NCBI RefSeq assembly: GCF_004217565.1
Contig: NZ_SHLA01000001.1
Span: 2,604,001 to 2,668,000 of the forward strand
Direction of reading: 5' to 3'
DNA length: 64,000 nucleotides
From: Zhihengliuella halotolerans
GTDB lineage: Bacteria > Actinomycetota > Actinomycetes > Actinomycetales > Micrococcaceae
Under the pieces are notes generated by a model. That model did no database searches. It was not told the DNA's origin and worked only from the letters and a program-made list of their open reading frames with translations. Below are positions 34,712 to 42,793 of this stretch, piece by piece; within the stretch, counting starts at the first letter, position 1; each line of letters starts with the position of its first letter. Both the position numbers and the translations under genes were made by a program.

Positions 34712-35404
34712 ATGAGCCTGCCCAAGTACTACGAGCAGAAACTGCGGATCCTGGAGATCATCGGGACGTCGTCGCCGGGCACGATGATCCCCACCGAGCG
34801 CGAACTCGCGGAGCGGTTCGAGACCTCCCGGACCACCGTCCGCAAGGCCATCGCCGAACTTGTCGTCGAAGGACGGCTCGAGCGCACGCAGGGGCGCGGC
34901 ACGTTCGTGGCGGACCCGAAGAAGATCCACGTGCGCCAGATGACGTCCTTCAGCCAGGACATGACCGGCTACAAGACCGACAGCGTCGTCCTGGACCTGG
35001 AGCGCGTCCCGGCCACCGAAGAGATGGCCGTCCACCTGGACGTGCCGGCCGGCTCGACCGTCACCCGACTGCGCCGCCTGCGTCGGCAGGAGACCGAGCC
35101 GCTCGCCATCGAGACAGCCCACCTGCCCGGCGAGCTGTCGGGGCTCGAAGCGGAGTTGGCCGAGCGCGGATCGCTCTACGCGACGCTGCGGGAGGCGTTC
35201 GGGATCGACATCTCCGCCGCTGAGGACCATATCGAGACGGCCCTGGCCGCCGCCGGCGACGCGGAGGTGCTGGGTGTCGATACGGGCCACCCGCTGCTGC
35301 TGGTCCACCGCACCGCCTGGGACGAGCACGGCCGGGCCGCCGAGTGGACGCGCGGTCTGTTCCGCGGGGACCGCTTCCGGTTCATCGCGCGCATCAGCAA
35401 GTGA
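34712..35404 (+). CDS. GntR/HutC family regulator, NagR/DasR-like
   Basis: A 230-residue regulator. The N-terminal winged HTH (about 8-70) contains GTMIPTERELAERFETSRTTVRKAI and the wing RTQGRGTFVA. The C-terminal UTRA ligand domain (about 85-225) contains MTSFSQDMTG, RLRRLRRQETEPLAIETAHLP and a terminal FRGDRFRFIAR strand. MTSFSQD and the closing RFRF are typical of DasR/NagR, whose effectors are GlcN-6-P or GlcNAc-6-P. Divergence from the nag operon and the two dre-like sites support this. It should repress the nag operon and itself. Confidence 0.9.
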   Translation: MSLPKYYEQKLRILEIIGTSSPGTMIPTERELAERFETSRTTVRKAIAELVVEGRLERTQGRGTFVADPKKIHVRQMTSFSQDMTGYKTDSVVLDLERVPATEEMAVHLDVPAGSTVTRLRRLRRQETEPLAIETAHLPGELSGLEAELAERGSLYATLREAFGIDISAAEDHIETALAAAGDAEVLGVDTGHPLLLVHRTAWDEHGRAAEWTRGLFRGDRFRFIARISK

Positions 35405-35450
35405 GCGCCATTCACGGCCTACGCCCAGCAATTCTGCGTACCTTGTGGTC

Positions 35451-36329
35451 ATGACCGGTCTCGATCCTGCCGCCCGCCTGTGGGCGCCGCGGCACCGCGG
35501 CTGGAAACTCGCCCACCACCTGCTGCCGGCCTTCGTCCTGGTCGCCGTGCTGCTCGGTGCGGGCATCTGGGGCCTCTCGGCACAGGAATGGCTCATGTCC
35601 ACCCCACTGCTCGCGCTCGGCCTAGGCGTCAGCTGGTCGATCGTGCGCGAGTACCGCCGCGGCGGCGGCGACGTACCCCCGGAGACCGCCGCCGTCGTCA
35701 CGTCCACGGGCCGCCGCGCGGCCACCCGCTTCGCCACGACCCGCGCCTCCGCCTACACGGGCGGCCTCACCGTGGGCGTCGCCGTCGTCACGCTGATCAG
35801 CGCCTTCGCGCTGGGAGCGGACACGATCACCGAGTACGACGGCGCCATGCACCTGCTCCCGATCCTCGCCTCCGTCATGCTGCTGGGCGTGGGACTGACG
35901 GTCATGATCGAGGGGATCCGGATGCTCAAGCTCTCGACCGAGCAGCGACCCGGGGTCTACCTGACGCGCAGCCGGATCGTACTCGTGGGTCAGCAGCCGA
36001 GCACCGAACTGTTCTGGAAGGACATCACCGGCGTGCGCGCCGAGGACCCCGCCAAGCACGGGCCGCTGGGCCAACGCCGGCCGCTCGGCGAGCGCGGCCC
36101 GAGCCGGATCGCGGTGCGCCACCGACCGGACGGAGGCGCGAACGAGGAGCGCATGACGATTCTCGTCCAGTACCTCACCAGCGACCCGAACCTGCTGCTG
36201 GCCGCGATCGAGCACTATGCCGCGACGCCTGCGGAGCGGCCGAAACTGGGCACCGACGAGGCGCTGGCCGGGCCGCCGGCGGCGCCAGACTCTCCGCCAG
36301 CGTTCCCGCCGGCATCCCCGCCGGCCTGA
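35451..36329 (+). CDS. Conserved membrane protein, unknown function
   Basis: A 292-residue protein with four hydrophobic segments in two pairs (about 22-45 and 50-66, then 108-130 and 145-165). A soluble C-terminal domain (about 175-265) has PH-like alternation: GVYLTRSRIVLV, ELFWKDITGVRAED and MTILVQYLTSDPNLLLAAIEHYA. The tail is Pro/Ala-rich. The layout (membrane pairs, then a short beta-rich domain) resembles bacterial PH-domain membrane proteins, but no family is assigned with confidence. ATG 35451 is chosen because translation upstream of it overlaps the GntR gene. Confidence 0.6.
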   Translation: MTGLDPAARLWAPRHRGWKLAHHLLPAFVLVAVLLGAGIWGLSAQEWLMSTPLLALGLGVSWSIVREYRRGGGDVPPETAAVVTSTGRRAATRFATTRASAYTGGLTVGVAVVTLISAFALGADTITEYDGAMHLLPILASVMLLGVGLTVMIEGIRMLKLSTEQRPGVYLTRSRIVLVGQQPSTELFWKDITGVRAEDPAKHGPLGQRRPLGERGPSRIAVRHRPDGGANEERMTILVQYLTSDPNLLLAAIEHYAATPAERPKLGTDEALAGPPAAPDSPPAFPPASPPA

Positions 36330-36388
36330 CTCTGTCCGCATCGCGGAACTCTGCCTTGTAAGAGCAGAGTTCCGCGATTCGGGCAGAG
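36330..36388. repeat. Long imperfect palindrome (REP/BIME-like hairpin)
   Basis: The 25-base arms 36330-36354 and 36364-36388 pair throughout except for one C/T mismatch and one G-T pair. The inner 15 bp (36340-36354 with 36364-36378) are perfect around a 9-base loop. There is no T-run. It starts immediately after the preceding stop and may serve as its terminator, but its length and its nearly identical head-to-head units resemble an extragenic palindromic repeat. Confidence 0.7.
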
Positions 36389-36482
36389 CCGGAGCGCGGA
36401 CGGCGCCGGGGCGGTTCCTGAAAGTCATCGTTCACAATTCCTGCGGGCTCCGCTAGCATCGTTTCTGGCACCCTGTGCGCAC

Positions 36483-36504
36483 GGTCACGTTTCGTTCATC
36501 CGCT
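36483..36504 (+). promoter_or_regulatory. PHO-box-like tandem 11-bp repeat
   Basis: GGTCACGTTTC (36483-36493) is followed directly by GTTCATCCGCT (36494-36504). Both fit the start of the actinobacterial PhoP unit G(G/T)TCAYYYR(G/C)G, and the second fits 10 of 11 positions. A further GTTCAC unit is at 36430. The distance to the 5'-nucleotidase start (60 bases) suits a PhoP site replacing a -35 box. This is a visual match only. Confidence 0.5.
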
Positions 36505-36563
36505 CGCAATGTCCGTTCGCTTTGATGGTGTCCTGACTTTCATCCACTCCACCGGGGGACTTC

Positions 36564-38543
36564 ATGCCCAAACGCACAGCCGGTCGCGCCTCGACGCGCT
36601 CCGGACTCACTCGTACGGCCGGGGCTGCGGCAGTCGCCGCGCTCGGCACCGCACTGCTGGCACCGACGGCGAGCGCCGCCGTCGTACCGGTCGAGATCGA
36701 CCTGATCTCCATCAACGACTTCCACGGCCGCATCTCAGAGGACCTGTTCAACGGCAGCGTCGGCGCGGCCGCGATTGGCACCGCCGTGAAGGCCTTCGAG
36801 GCCGAGAACCCGAACACCCTCTTCGTCTCCGCCGGCGACAACATCGGCGCGTCGACGTTCGAGTCGATGTCCCAGGACGACAACCCGACGATCGACGCGC
36901 TCGGCGCCGCGGGCCTCTCCGTCTCGGCCGTCGGCAACCACGAGTTCGACCGCGGCTTCGACGATCTGACCGGCCGCGTCGTCGACCGCTGGGCCGCCTC
37001 GACCGGCCTGCCCGGCGGCGACCTGACGCTCGGCGCCAACGTCTACGCCAAGGGCACCACCGAACCCGCCCTGCAGGAGTACGCGATCCGCGAGTTCGAC
37101 GGCGTGAACGTCGGCTTCATCGGCACGGTCACCGAGCAGACCGGCACGCTGGTCTCCCCCGACGGCATCGCGGACATCGAGTTCGGCAGCCAGGTCGAGG
37201 CGGTCAACCGCGTCTCCGCCCAGCTCTCGGACGGCGACGACTCTAACGGGGAGGCCGACGTGATCGTGGTCCTGACCCACGACGGCTCCGAGGCGGAGGA
37301 CTGCGCCGCGGTCGCATCGGTCGAGGGCGGCTACGGCGACCTGATCCGCAACGCCTCGGCCGACGTCGACGCGTTCTTCTCCGGCCACACCCACATGGGC
37401 TACGCGTGCCAGATCGCCGGGCCGGACGGCTCGGAACGCGCCGTGCTCCAGGGCAACGACTACGGCAGCACGTTCAGCCACGTGAGCCTGTCGGTCGACC
37501 CCGCGACGGGCGACGTCGTGGATTCCGCAGCCGCACTCGTCAACCTGGCCGAGCGCGGCTACGAGGCCGACCCTGAGATCCAGGCGATCGTCGACGAGGC
37601 GGTCGAGCAGGCGGAGATCGTCGGCGGGCGCGAGCTCGGCATGATCTCGGACGACATCCTGCGCGGCGGGGCCGTGCCCGGCGACGACCGCGGCGTCGAG
37701 TCCACGCTCGGCAACCTGGTCGCCGACGTCCACCTGTGGGCGACGTCCAACGACTCCTACGCGGGCGAGCCCGCCGTCATGGCGTTCATGAACCCGGGCG
37801 GCCTGCGCGCCGACCTGCTTTACGGCGAGGACGGCGTGGTGACCTTCAAGGAGGCCGCCGACGTCCAGCCGTTCGCGAACACGCTGATCACGATGGACCT
37901 GACCGGCGCCCAGATCAAGGACGTGCTCGAGGAGCAGTGGCAGCCGGGCAACGACCGGCCCAAGCTGCACCTGGGCATCTCCGAGGGCCTGCAGTACTGG
38001 TACGACGACGACGCCGAGCACGGCGCGCACGTGACCGCCATCGAGTTCGGCGGCGAGCCGCTGGACATGGACGCGACCTACCGGATCGTGACGAACTCGT
38101 TCCTCGCCTCGGGCGGCGACAACTTCACGACCTTCGCGGACGGCGCGAACCGCGCCGATTCGGGCCAGGTCGACATCGACGCGACCGTCGCCTTCTTCGG
38201 CGCCCACGACGTCGTCGACCCGGCCCCGCTCGGCCGCGCGGCGGTAGCCGAGGAGCCGACCCAGACGCCGGAACCGACTGAGGAACCGGCTCCGAGCGAA
38301 GAGCCGACTCCGAGCGAGGAGCCGAGCGAATCGTCCGAACCGACGGTGAGCGAGAGCCCGAGCACCTCGGCCGACCCCACCGTTGAGCCGACCACTGACG
38401 CCCCGAGCAGCCAGCCCGCGGACGACGGCGAGCTCGCCAAGACCGGCGCCACCACCGCGTGGCTGGTCGGTGCAGGATCGCTGCTTCTGGTGCTCGGCAT
38501 CGTGCTGATGATGCTGCGCCGCAACCCGGCGGCGAAGCACTAA
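36564..38543 (+). CDS. Cell-wall-anchored bifunctional UDP-sugar hydrolase/5'-nucleotidase
   Basis: A 659-residue secreted phosphohydrolase that frees phosphate from nucleotides outside the cell. The signal peptide ends near TASA (about 33). The metallophosphatase domain has LISINDFHGRI, SAGDNIGAS, AVGNHEFDRG, VLTHDGSEAED and FFSGHTHMGY. The C-terminal nucleotidase domain has MNPGGLRADL and TNSFLASGGDNF. A Pro/Glu/Ser/Thr-rich spacer (about 570-620) leads to the sortase signal LAKTG, a hydrophobic helix and a basic tail. LAKTG fits class E sortases of high-GC Gram-positives; no sortase gene is in the window. GGGGGA precedes the ATG. Confidence 0.93.
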   Translation: MPKRTAGRASTRSGLTRTAGAAAVAALGTALLAPTASAAVVPVEIDLISINDFHGRISEDLFNGSVGAAAIGTAVKAFEAENPNTLFVSAGDNIGASTFESMSQDDNPTIDALGAAGLSVSAVGNHEFDRGFDDLTGRVVDRWAASTGLPGGDLTLGANVYAKGTTEPALQEYAIREFDGVNVGFIGTVTEQTGTLVSPDGIADIEFGSQVEAVNRVSAQLSDGDDSNGEADVIVVLTHDGSEAEDCAAVASVEGGYGDLIRNASADVDAFFSGHTHMGYACQIAGPDGSERAVLQGNDYGSTFSHVSLSVDPATGDVVDSAAALVNLAERGYEADPEIQAIVDEAVEQAEIVGGRELGMISDDILRGGAVPGDDRGVESTLGNLVADVHLWATSNDSYAGEPAVMAFMNPGGLRADLLYGEDGVVTFKEAADVQPFANTLITMDLTGAQIKDVLEEQWQPGNDRPKLHLGISEGLQYWYDDDAEHGAHVTAIEFGGEPLDMDATYRIVTNSFLASGGDNFTTFADGANRADSGQVDIDATVAFFGAHDVVDPAPLGRAAVAEEPTQTPEPTEEPAPSEEPTPSEEPSESSEPTVSESPSTSADPTVEPTTDAPSSQPADDGELAKTGATTAWLVGAGSLLLVLGIVLMMLRRNPAAKH

Positions 38544-38557
38544 CACGACGCACCGCA

Positions 38558-38601
38558 GACGGCGGGCGGGAGGCCACCACCGTGGTCCCCCGCCCGCCGT
38601 C
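38558..38601 (+). terminator. Hairpin after the 5'-nucleotidase gene
   Basis: GACGGCGGGCGGG (38558-38570) pairs perfectly with 38589-38601, and an inner stem of six further pairs closes on a 4-base loop. It lies 14 bases after the stop and 28 bases before the next gene. Confidence 0.7.
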
Positions 38602-38628
38602 GTCGTGTTCCCGGTACTGTAGAACGCG

Positions 38629-39009
38629 ATGAACAACGACGAATCCTCACGCGGCTGGCTCGCCGAACGCCTGCTGCCCGGCGGCACCGAACCGGACCCC
38701 CGGTTCACCCTCGCCAACGAGCGCACCTTCCTGGCGTGGATCCGCACGTCGCTCGCGTTCCTCGCCGGCGGCATCGCGCTCGAGGCCTTCGCCCTCGACC
38801 TGTTCAACGAGGACTTCCGCCGCGGTCTGGCGGCCTTCATCATCGGCGTCGGCCTGCTCATCGCGCTCGGGGCGGGCGTGCGCTGGCTGCGCGTCGAGCA
38901 CCGGATGCGCCAGCGCAAGCCGCTGCCGCTGCCGCTCATCGTGCCGCTGCTCGGCCTCGGATCCGCGCTCGCGGCGGCGACCATCCTCGTCGTCCTGGCC
39001 CTGGAGTAG
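38629..39009 (+). CDS. DUF202 (YidH-like) membrane protein
   Basis: A 126-residue protein with a hydrophilic N terminus and three membrane segments (about 42-58, 68-84, 105-124). ANERTFLAWIRTSLAFLAGGIALE is the DUF202/YidH signature, with WIRTSLAF at about 37-44. Function is unknown. It is followed after 2 bases by a second DUF202 gene, giving the tandem YidH/YidG-like arrangement common in actinobacteria. Confidence 0.85.
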   Translation: MNNDESSRGWLAERLLPGGTEPDPRFTLANERTFLAWIRTSLAFLAGGIALEAFALDLFNEDFRRGLAAFIIGVGLLIALGAGVRWLRVEHRMRQRKPLPLPLIVPLLGLGSALAAATILVVLALE

Positions 39010-39011
39010 CC

Positions 39012-39365
39012 GTGCCGGACGCGCCCGCTCCCCCGCCCACTCCGACGTACCACGGCGACCCGGGCCTGCAGCCCGAGCGCACCATCCTCTCGTGGGGGCG
39101 CACGATGCTCTCCATCACGGTCGTGGGCGCCGTCTTCCTGCGCTGGCTCCCGCACTACGGTGGCTGGATGGTCGGGCTCGCGGTGGCGGCCGCCGTCGTC
39201 GCACTCTCGATCTACGTGACCCAGCGCGTGCGCTACCGGCGGCAGGCGGGCGGGATCCGCGAGGAGGCGCTGCAGGCGGACGTCGTCGCGATCATCGGCA
39301 CGACGGCGGCCGTCGCCGTGCTCGGGGTGCTCGGGATCCTCGCCGTGCTCACGACGACGCCCTGA
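39012..39365 (+). CDS. DUF202 membrane protein, second copy
   Basis: A 117-residue protein starting at GTG 39012, two bases after the first DUF202 stop. GLQPERTILSWGRTMLSI is the matching signature (RTxLSWxRT). Three hydrophobic segments follow (about 32-48, 52-70, 92-113). Proline-rich first 15 residues. It is probably a partner subunit of the preceding gene product. Confidence 0.8.
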   Translation: MPDAPAPPPTPTYHGDPGLQPERTILSWGRTMLSITVVGAVFLRWLPHYGGWMVGLAVAAAVVALSIYVTQRVRYRRQAGGIREEALQADVVAIIGTTAAVAVLGVLGILAVLTTTP

Positions 39366-39434
39366 CCAGCTCGGGCACGTCAGTGTTACCGTGCGGTAGT
39401 CTCCGAGAGGACACGCACTGACAAAGGAGTACGC

Positions 39435-39878
39435 ATGGGCATCTGGTTCGGATCGCCGGCCGTCGCCGATATCGCCGCGCTCAGCGCCGGGACGCTGAGC
39501 GAGCACATCGGCATCGAATTCACACACCTCGGCGAGGAGACGATCACCGCTTCCATGCCCGTCGATCCGCGCACGGTCCAGCCGGCAGGCGTCCTGCACG
39601 GCGGCGCGTCCGTGGTCCTCGCGGAGACGCTCGCCTCGGTCGGCGGGCATCTGACGGTCGACCCCGAACGCTTCCAGGTCTTCGGCCAGGAGATCAACGC
39701 CAACCACGTGCGCCCAGGCCTTCCCGGGCAGACCGTGCACGGCACGGCGGCACCGCTGGCGATCGGCCGCCGCTCCCAGGTGTGGGAGGTCAAGATCGTG
39801 AACGACGACGGCAAGCTCGTCTGCGTCTCGCGCTGCACCCTCGCGGTGGTCCCCCTCGACCGGTCCGACCGCCCGTGA
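39435..39878 (+). CDS. Hotdog-fold thioesterase (PaaI/MenI type)
   Basis: A 147-residue acyl-CoA thioesterase. The active-site stretch QPAGVLHGGASVVLAETLAS (about 49-68) carries the HGG motif and the catalytic acidic residue of the PaaI/YdiI/MenI group, and the N-terminal LSEHIGIEFTHLGEETI region fits it. It could hydrolyse DHNA-CoA in menaquinone synthesis or aromatic acyl-CoA; the sequence does not decide. AAAGGAG precedes the ATG. Its stop overlaps the start of the next gene by three bases (GTGA). Confidence 0.9.
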   Translation: MGIWFGSPAVADIAALSAGTLSEHIGIEFTHLGEETITASMPVDPRTVQPAGVLHGGASVVLAETLASVGGHLTVDPERFQVFGQEINANHVRPGLPGQTVHGTAAPLAIGRRSQVWEVKIVNDDGKLVCVSRCTLAVVPLDRSDRP

Positions 39879-40615
39879 CGGCTCGGCCCGCGCGGCGGAT
39901 ACTGCGCTGGACCGCCGGCGTGCTCGGCGGGCTGCTCGTCGTCGCCGTCGCCGGCCTCGTCATCTGGAGCCAGACCGGCGTCTACGCCGCGGAGGAGGGC
40001 GCGGCAGCCGCCGTGCGGGCGAACGCCGAAATCGCCGTCTCCGAGGACTCCGGCTCGCTGACCCTCGCGCCGGTAGACGCCGGTAGCGGTGCGGGTCTGG
40101 TCTTCACCCCGGGCGCGAAGGTCGAGGCGTGGGCGTACGCCGCGAAACTCCAGGAGCTCGTGGCTGAGGAGGGGATGACGGTCGTGATCACGAAGCCGTG
40201 GCTGAACCTGGCGTTTTTCGACCCGCGACCCCTGGACGCATTCACCGCCGGGATCGACGGCGTCGACTCCTGGCTCGTAGGCGGGCACTCCCTGGGCGGT
40301 GTCCGCGCCTGCCAGCTGGCCGAGAACGCCGACGGCCTGGTCCTCTTCGCGTCCTACTGCGCGGCCGATCTGAGCACCCGGGACCTTCCCGTGCTCAGCA
40401 TCGCCGGATCCGCCGATGGGCTCTCGACGCCGGAGAAGATCGCCGAGGCGCGCGGACAACTGCCGGCCGACGCAGTGCTGGTCGAGATCCCGGGGGCTGC
40501 CCACTCGTCGTTCGGGGACTACGGGCCTCAGAAGGGCGACGGCGTGCCGGACATCAACGATGCGGCGATGACCACGGAAATCACGGAGCTGATCAGCGAC
40601 TTCGTCTCCCCCTGA
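39875..40615 (+). CDS. Membrane-anchored alpha/beta hydrolase
   Basis: A 246-residue protein. GTG 39875 overlaps the thioesterase stop. An N-terminal uncleaved signal-anchor helix (about 10-32) precedes an extracytoplasmic alpha/beta-hydrolase fold. The nucleophile elbow is VGGHSLGGVRAC (Ser about residue 135), the Asp is probably in SIAGSADGLSTP, and the His in PGAAHSSFGDYG. This matches the short alpha/beta hydrolase family with the GAxHxxFGdYG signature. Substrate unknown. Confidence 0.85.
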   Translation: MTARPARRILRWTAGVLGGLLVVAVAGLVIWSQTGVYAAEEGAAAAVRANAEIAVSEDSGSLTLAPVDAGSGAGLVFTPGAKVEAWAYAAKLQELVAEEGMTVVITKPWLNLAFFDPRPLDAFTAGIDGVDSWLVGGHSLGGVRACQLAENADGLVLFASYCAADLSTRDLPVLSIAGSADGLSTPEKIAEARGQLPADAVLVEIPGAAHSSFGDYGPQKGDGVPDINDAAMTTEITELISDFVSP

Positions 40616-40794
40616 GACCCCGACTGGTCCGCGCCTTGGTCCCGGACCGGCGGGCAAACCTCAAGATTTTGCAATCTCTCGCTTCCTCGAAGAACGTCCG
40701 TCTTTCACGCTGACGTAGGCTGGCGTGCTGTTCGCCCTGCAGACCATTCGAGTCCACGAGGGCATCTCGACGTGCCTTTGGGGAGGACACTCAC

Positions 40795-41583
40795 ATGAAT
40801 CTCAGCACTCCTACTTACGCCGCTTCCGACCAGGGACTGGACCGCCGCTCGGTGGTCACCGCAGCAGCTTGGTCAGTGCCCGTCATCGCCGCAGCCGTCG
40901 CCGCGCCCATGGCGGCCGCATCCGGCACCAGCACGTCGTGCGCCGTGATCCCGGTCGGCGGTTTCGAGGTCATCGGTGGCACTCTCAGCAGCAACGGGTC
41001 CATCGGATCCTCGCCGGAGACCGACGGCAACTTCGGCACGGGCTGGACCCCCGCCAAGGAGCCCGCCGGCGACTCGAGCACGGGATACACGCAGACGGAT
41101 TACGCCGTCGCCCCGGCGCCGGCCAGTTGGTGGCAGGGCGGCGGCGAGGTCGCCGAACCTGGTTTCCTCTCCCTCGATGACCACAACAATACCGACGGCG
41201 CCTCGCAGGAGCCGGTCACCGTAGCGCTGCAGTTCGCGGTCGACGTCACGGCCGGAACCACCTACGACTTCGTGCTCCCGATCTACACCGCGGCCGGCTA
41301 CCTCGGCACCCAGCACCTGGATGTCTCCATCACGGGCGCCGGAGTCTCCCTGCCCGGAGTCGTCCAGGGGTACGTGGGCGACAAGTCCATCTCGGTGGTC
41401 CCGGCAGCAGTCGAGGATTACCCGGTGCTGGGCGCATCGCAGACGCCGGCCGTCTCGTTCACACCATCGTCGAGCGGCCTCGTCTTCTTCGCCTACACCT
41501 TCACCCTGTCCTACGTCAGCGGCGGCGCCCGGCAGAACGCCGACATGCTCGTCCAGGCGCCCCAGCTGACCAGCTGCGTCTGA
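40795..41583 (+). CDS. Tat-type exported surface protein, unknown function
   Basis: A 262-residue exported protein. The N terminus reads LDRRSVVTAAAWSVPVIAAAVAAPMAAAS: a twin-arginine start, a hydrophobic core and an AxA-like cleavage site near residue 42. The AAWSVPVIAAAVAAP stretch recurs in signal peptides of Micrococcaceae surface proteins. The mature part is Gly/Ser/Thr/Val-rich, beta-strand-like and poor in Lys and Arg, with Cys near both ends that could pair. No enzyme motif, membrane anchor or sortase signal is visible. GGGGAGGA precedes the ATG. Confidence 0.7.
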   Translation: MNLSTPTYAASDQGLDRRSVVTAAAWSVPVIAAAVAAPMAAASGTSTSCAVIPVGGFEVIGGTLSSNGSIGSSPETDGNFGTGWTPAKEPAGDSSTGYTQTDYAVAPAPASWWQGGGEVAEPGFLSLDDHNNTDGASQEPVTVALQFAVDVTAGTTYDFVLPIYTAAGYLGTQHLDVSITGAGVSLPGVVQGYVGDKSISVVPAAVEDYPVLGASQTPAVSFTPSSSGLVFFAYTFTLSYVSGGARQNADMLVQAPQLTSCV

Positions 41584-41637
41584 CGCATTCCGTCGTCATC
41601 GCCCCGCCCTCGTCGGCAGGTGTGGAAAGCTCGTGAC

Positions 41638-41952
41638 ATGGCCAATTCGCGCATCGTCATCACCTACTGCACCCAATGCAACTGGCTGCTGCGCGCCCAG
41701 TGGTATCAGGGCGAGCTGCTCCAGACATTCTCCGAGGAACTCGGCGAGGTCGCTCTGGCCCCGGCCACGGGTGGCGTCTTCCGCGTCGACGTCGACAACG
41801 TGCCGGTCTGGAACCGCAAGCGCGACGGCGGCTTCCCTGACATCTCCGAGCTCAAGCGACGGGTGCGCGACGTCGTCGCACCCCGCAAGCACCTCGGCCA
41901 CATCGACCGCGCCGTGCTCGGGGACCCCGAGGACTTCGACGACCTGAACTGA
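41638..41952 (+). CDS. Rdx/SelT/SelW/SelH family thioredoxin-like protein
   Basis: A 104-residue selenoprotein-W-like redox protein in its cysteine form: VITYCTQCNWLLRAQW carries the CxxC at residues about 10-13. The family features TGGVFRVDVDNVPVWNRKRDGGFPD and ELKRRVRD follow. ATG 41638 is chosen over an in-frame upstream ATG at 41620. Its physiological partner is unknown. It converges with the DUF3995-like gene. Confidence 0.88.
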   Translation: MANSRIVITYCTQCNWLLRAQWYQGELLQTFSEELGEVALAPATGGVFRVDVDNVPVWNRKRDGGFPDISELKRRVRDVVAPRKHLGHIDRAVLGDPEDFDDLN

Positions 41953-41970
41953 GTCCCGCCCGCGGCCGCC

Positions 41971-42732
41971 CTATCCTGCGAGAGCCAGGGCGGCCGCGGA
42001 GCCGAGCCCCAGGAGACCGACGACGGGCGTCCAGTAGCGGTCGTCCGCGCGGGCGAACCCGGTGTTCCGCACCCGCTTCGTGATGCCCACGTAGCGGCCC
42101 TCGCCGACGACGCGCACGGCAAGGACCACCAGCGCCGCGATCGCACACCAACGCCAGAGCGCCCCCTCCGCCCCGAGGACGAGCGCCGCCACCACGACCA
42201 CGTACGCGCCCAGCGCACCCGCAACGGCGAGCGTGGCCCCGCGCCCCGGCCGGCCCAGCGGCTCTCGGCTCCCGGATGCCTGCGGCAGCGCATCCCGGAG
42301 CCCGCGCCGCACTCCGGCCGCCCAGGCGATGTGGAACCCCGCGGCGACGGTCGCCGCCGCTGCGGCCGCCGCGACGACGGCGATCAACAGCGAGGTCGGC
42401 AGCGCCTCGGCGGTCCCGAGCGAGAGCACCCCTGCCGCCGTGAACAGCGGCCAGGCCAGGTGACCGGGCAGGCAGACGTGGATCGTTGCGGCGGAAAGCA
42501 GGCAGACGAGCCCGAACGCGACGCCGGCTGGGGCTCCCAGCAGCGTCGCGGAGAGACCCCACCACGCTAGCGACGTCAGGTGCCACGCCCCGCGCAACAG
42601 GCGCTCGGCCGCGCCCCGGCTGAGCGCAAGCTCCCACGACCCGGCGAAGAGAGGACGCAGCACGACCCTTTCGCCGAGGATTGAGTGCAGTACCCCGACC
42701 AGGATGAGCAGTACGGCAGCGGCGGTATTCAT
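41971..42732 (-). CDS. DUF3995-like membrane protein
   Basis: A 253-residue polytopic membrane protein with about eight hydrophobic segments. The C-terminal part (FHIAWAAGVRRGLRDALP, then RVVGEGRYVGITKRVRNTGFARADDRYWTP) resembles DUF3995. The N-terminal half is an additional membrane unit with ILVGVLHSILGERVVLRPLF. GGAGG precedes the ATG at 42732. It is divergent from a TetR regulator, with two identical operators between them, so it is probably that regulator's target. Function unknown. Confidence 0.7.
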   Translation of the reverse strand: MNTAAAVLLILVGVLHSILGERVVLRPLFAGSWELALSRGAAERLLRGAWHLTSLAWWGLSATLLGAPAGVAFGLVCLLSAATIHVCLPGHLAWPLFTAAGVLSLGTAEALPTSLLIAVVAAAAAAATVAAGFHIAWAAGVRRGLRDALPQASGSREPLGRPGRGATLAVAGALGAYVVVVAALVLGAEGALWRWCAIAALVVLAVRVVGEGRYVGITKRVRNTGFARADDRYWTPVVGLLGLGSAAALALAG

Positions 42733-42741
42733 CGGACCCTC

Positions 42742-42757
42742 CATACGGTGGCGTATG
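42742..42757. promoter_or_regulatory. TetR-type operator copy 1
   Basis: CATACGGTGGCGTATG, with 6-bp perfect inverted arms around GTGG. It is repeated exactly at 42769-42784, 27 bp away. It lies 10 bases before the DUF3995-like start on the minus strand. Confidence 0.85.
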
Positions 42758-42768
42758 TTCACAATAAA

Positions 42769-42784
42769 CATACGGTGGCGTATG
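42769..42784. promoter_or_regulatory. TetR-type operator copy 2
   Basis: The second exact copy of CATACGGTGGCGTATG. Its last three bases form ATG 42782, an in-frame alternative start of the TetR gene. The 11 bases between the copies (TTCACAATAAA) are AT-rich and could carry promoter elements. Confidence 0.85.
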
Positions 42785-42793
42785 GTCAAGGGC

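Noticed and set aside
36735-39740. A 1001-residue open frame on the minus strand across the 5'-nucleotidase and DUF202 genes
   Set aside because: It is antisense to genes with clear catalytic motifs, has repetitive Arg/Val/Asp composition typical of GC-rich shadow frames, and shows no recognisable domain.
41638-41952. Possible selenoprotein, from its SelT/SelW/SelH family
   Set aside because: The redox motif is CTQC with two ordinary cysteine codons and there is no in-frame TGA, so it is the cysteine form.
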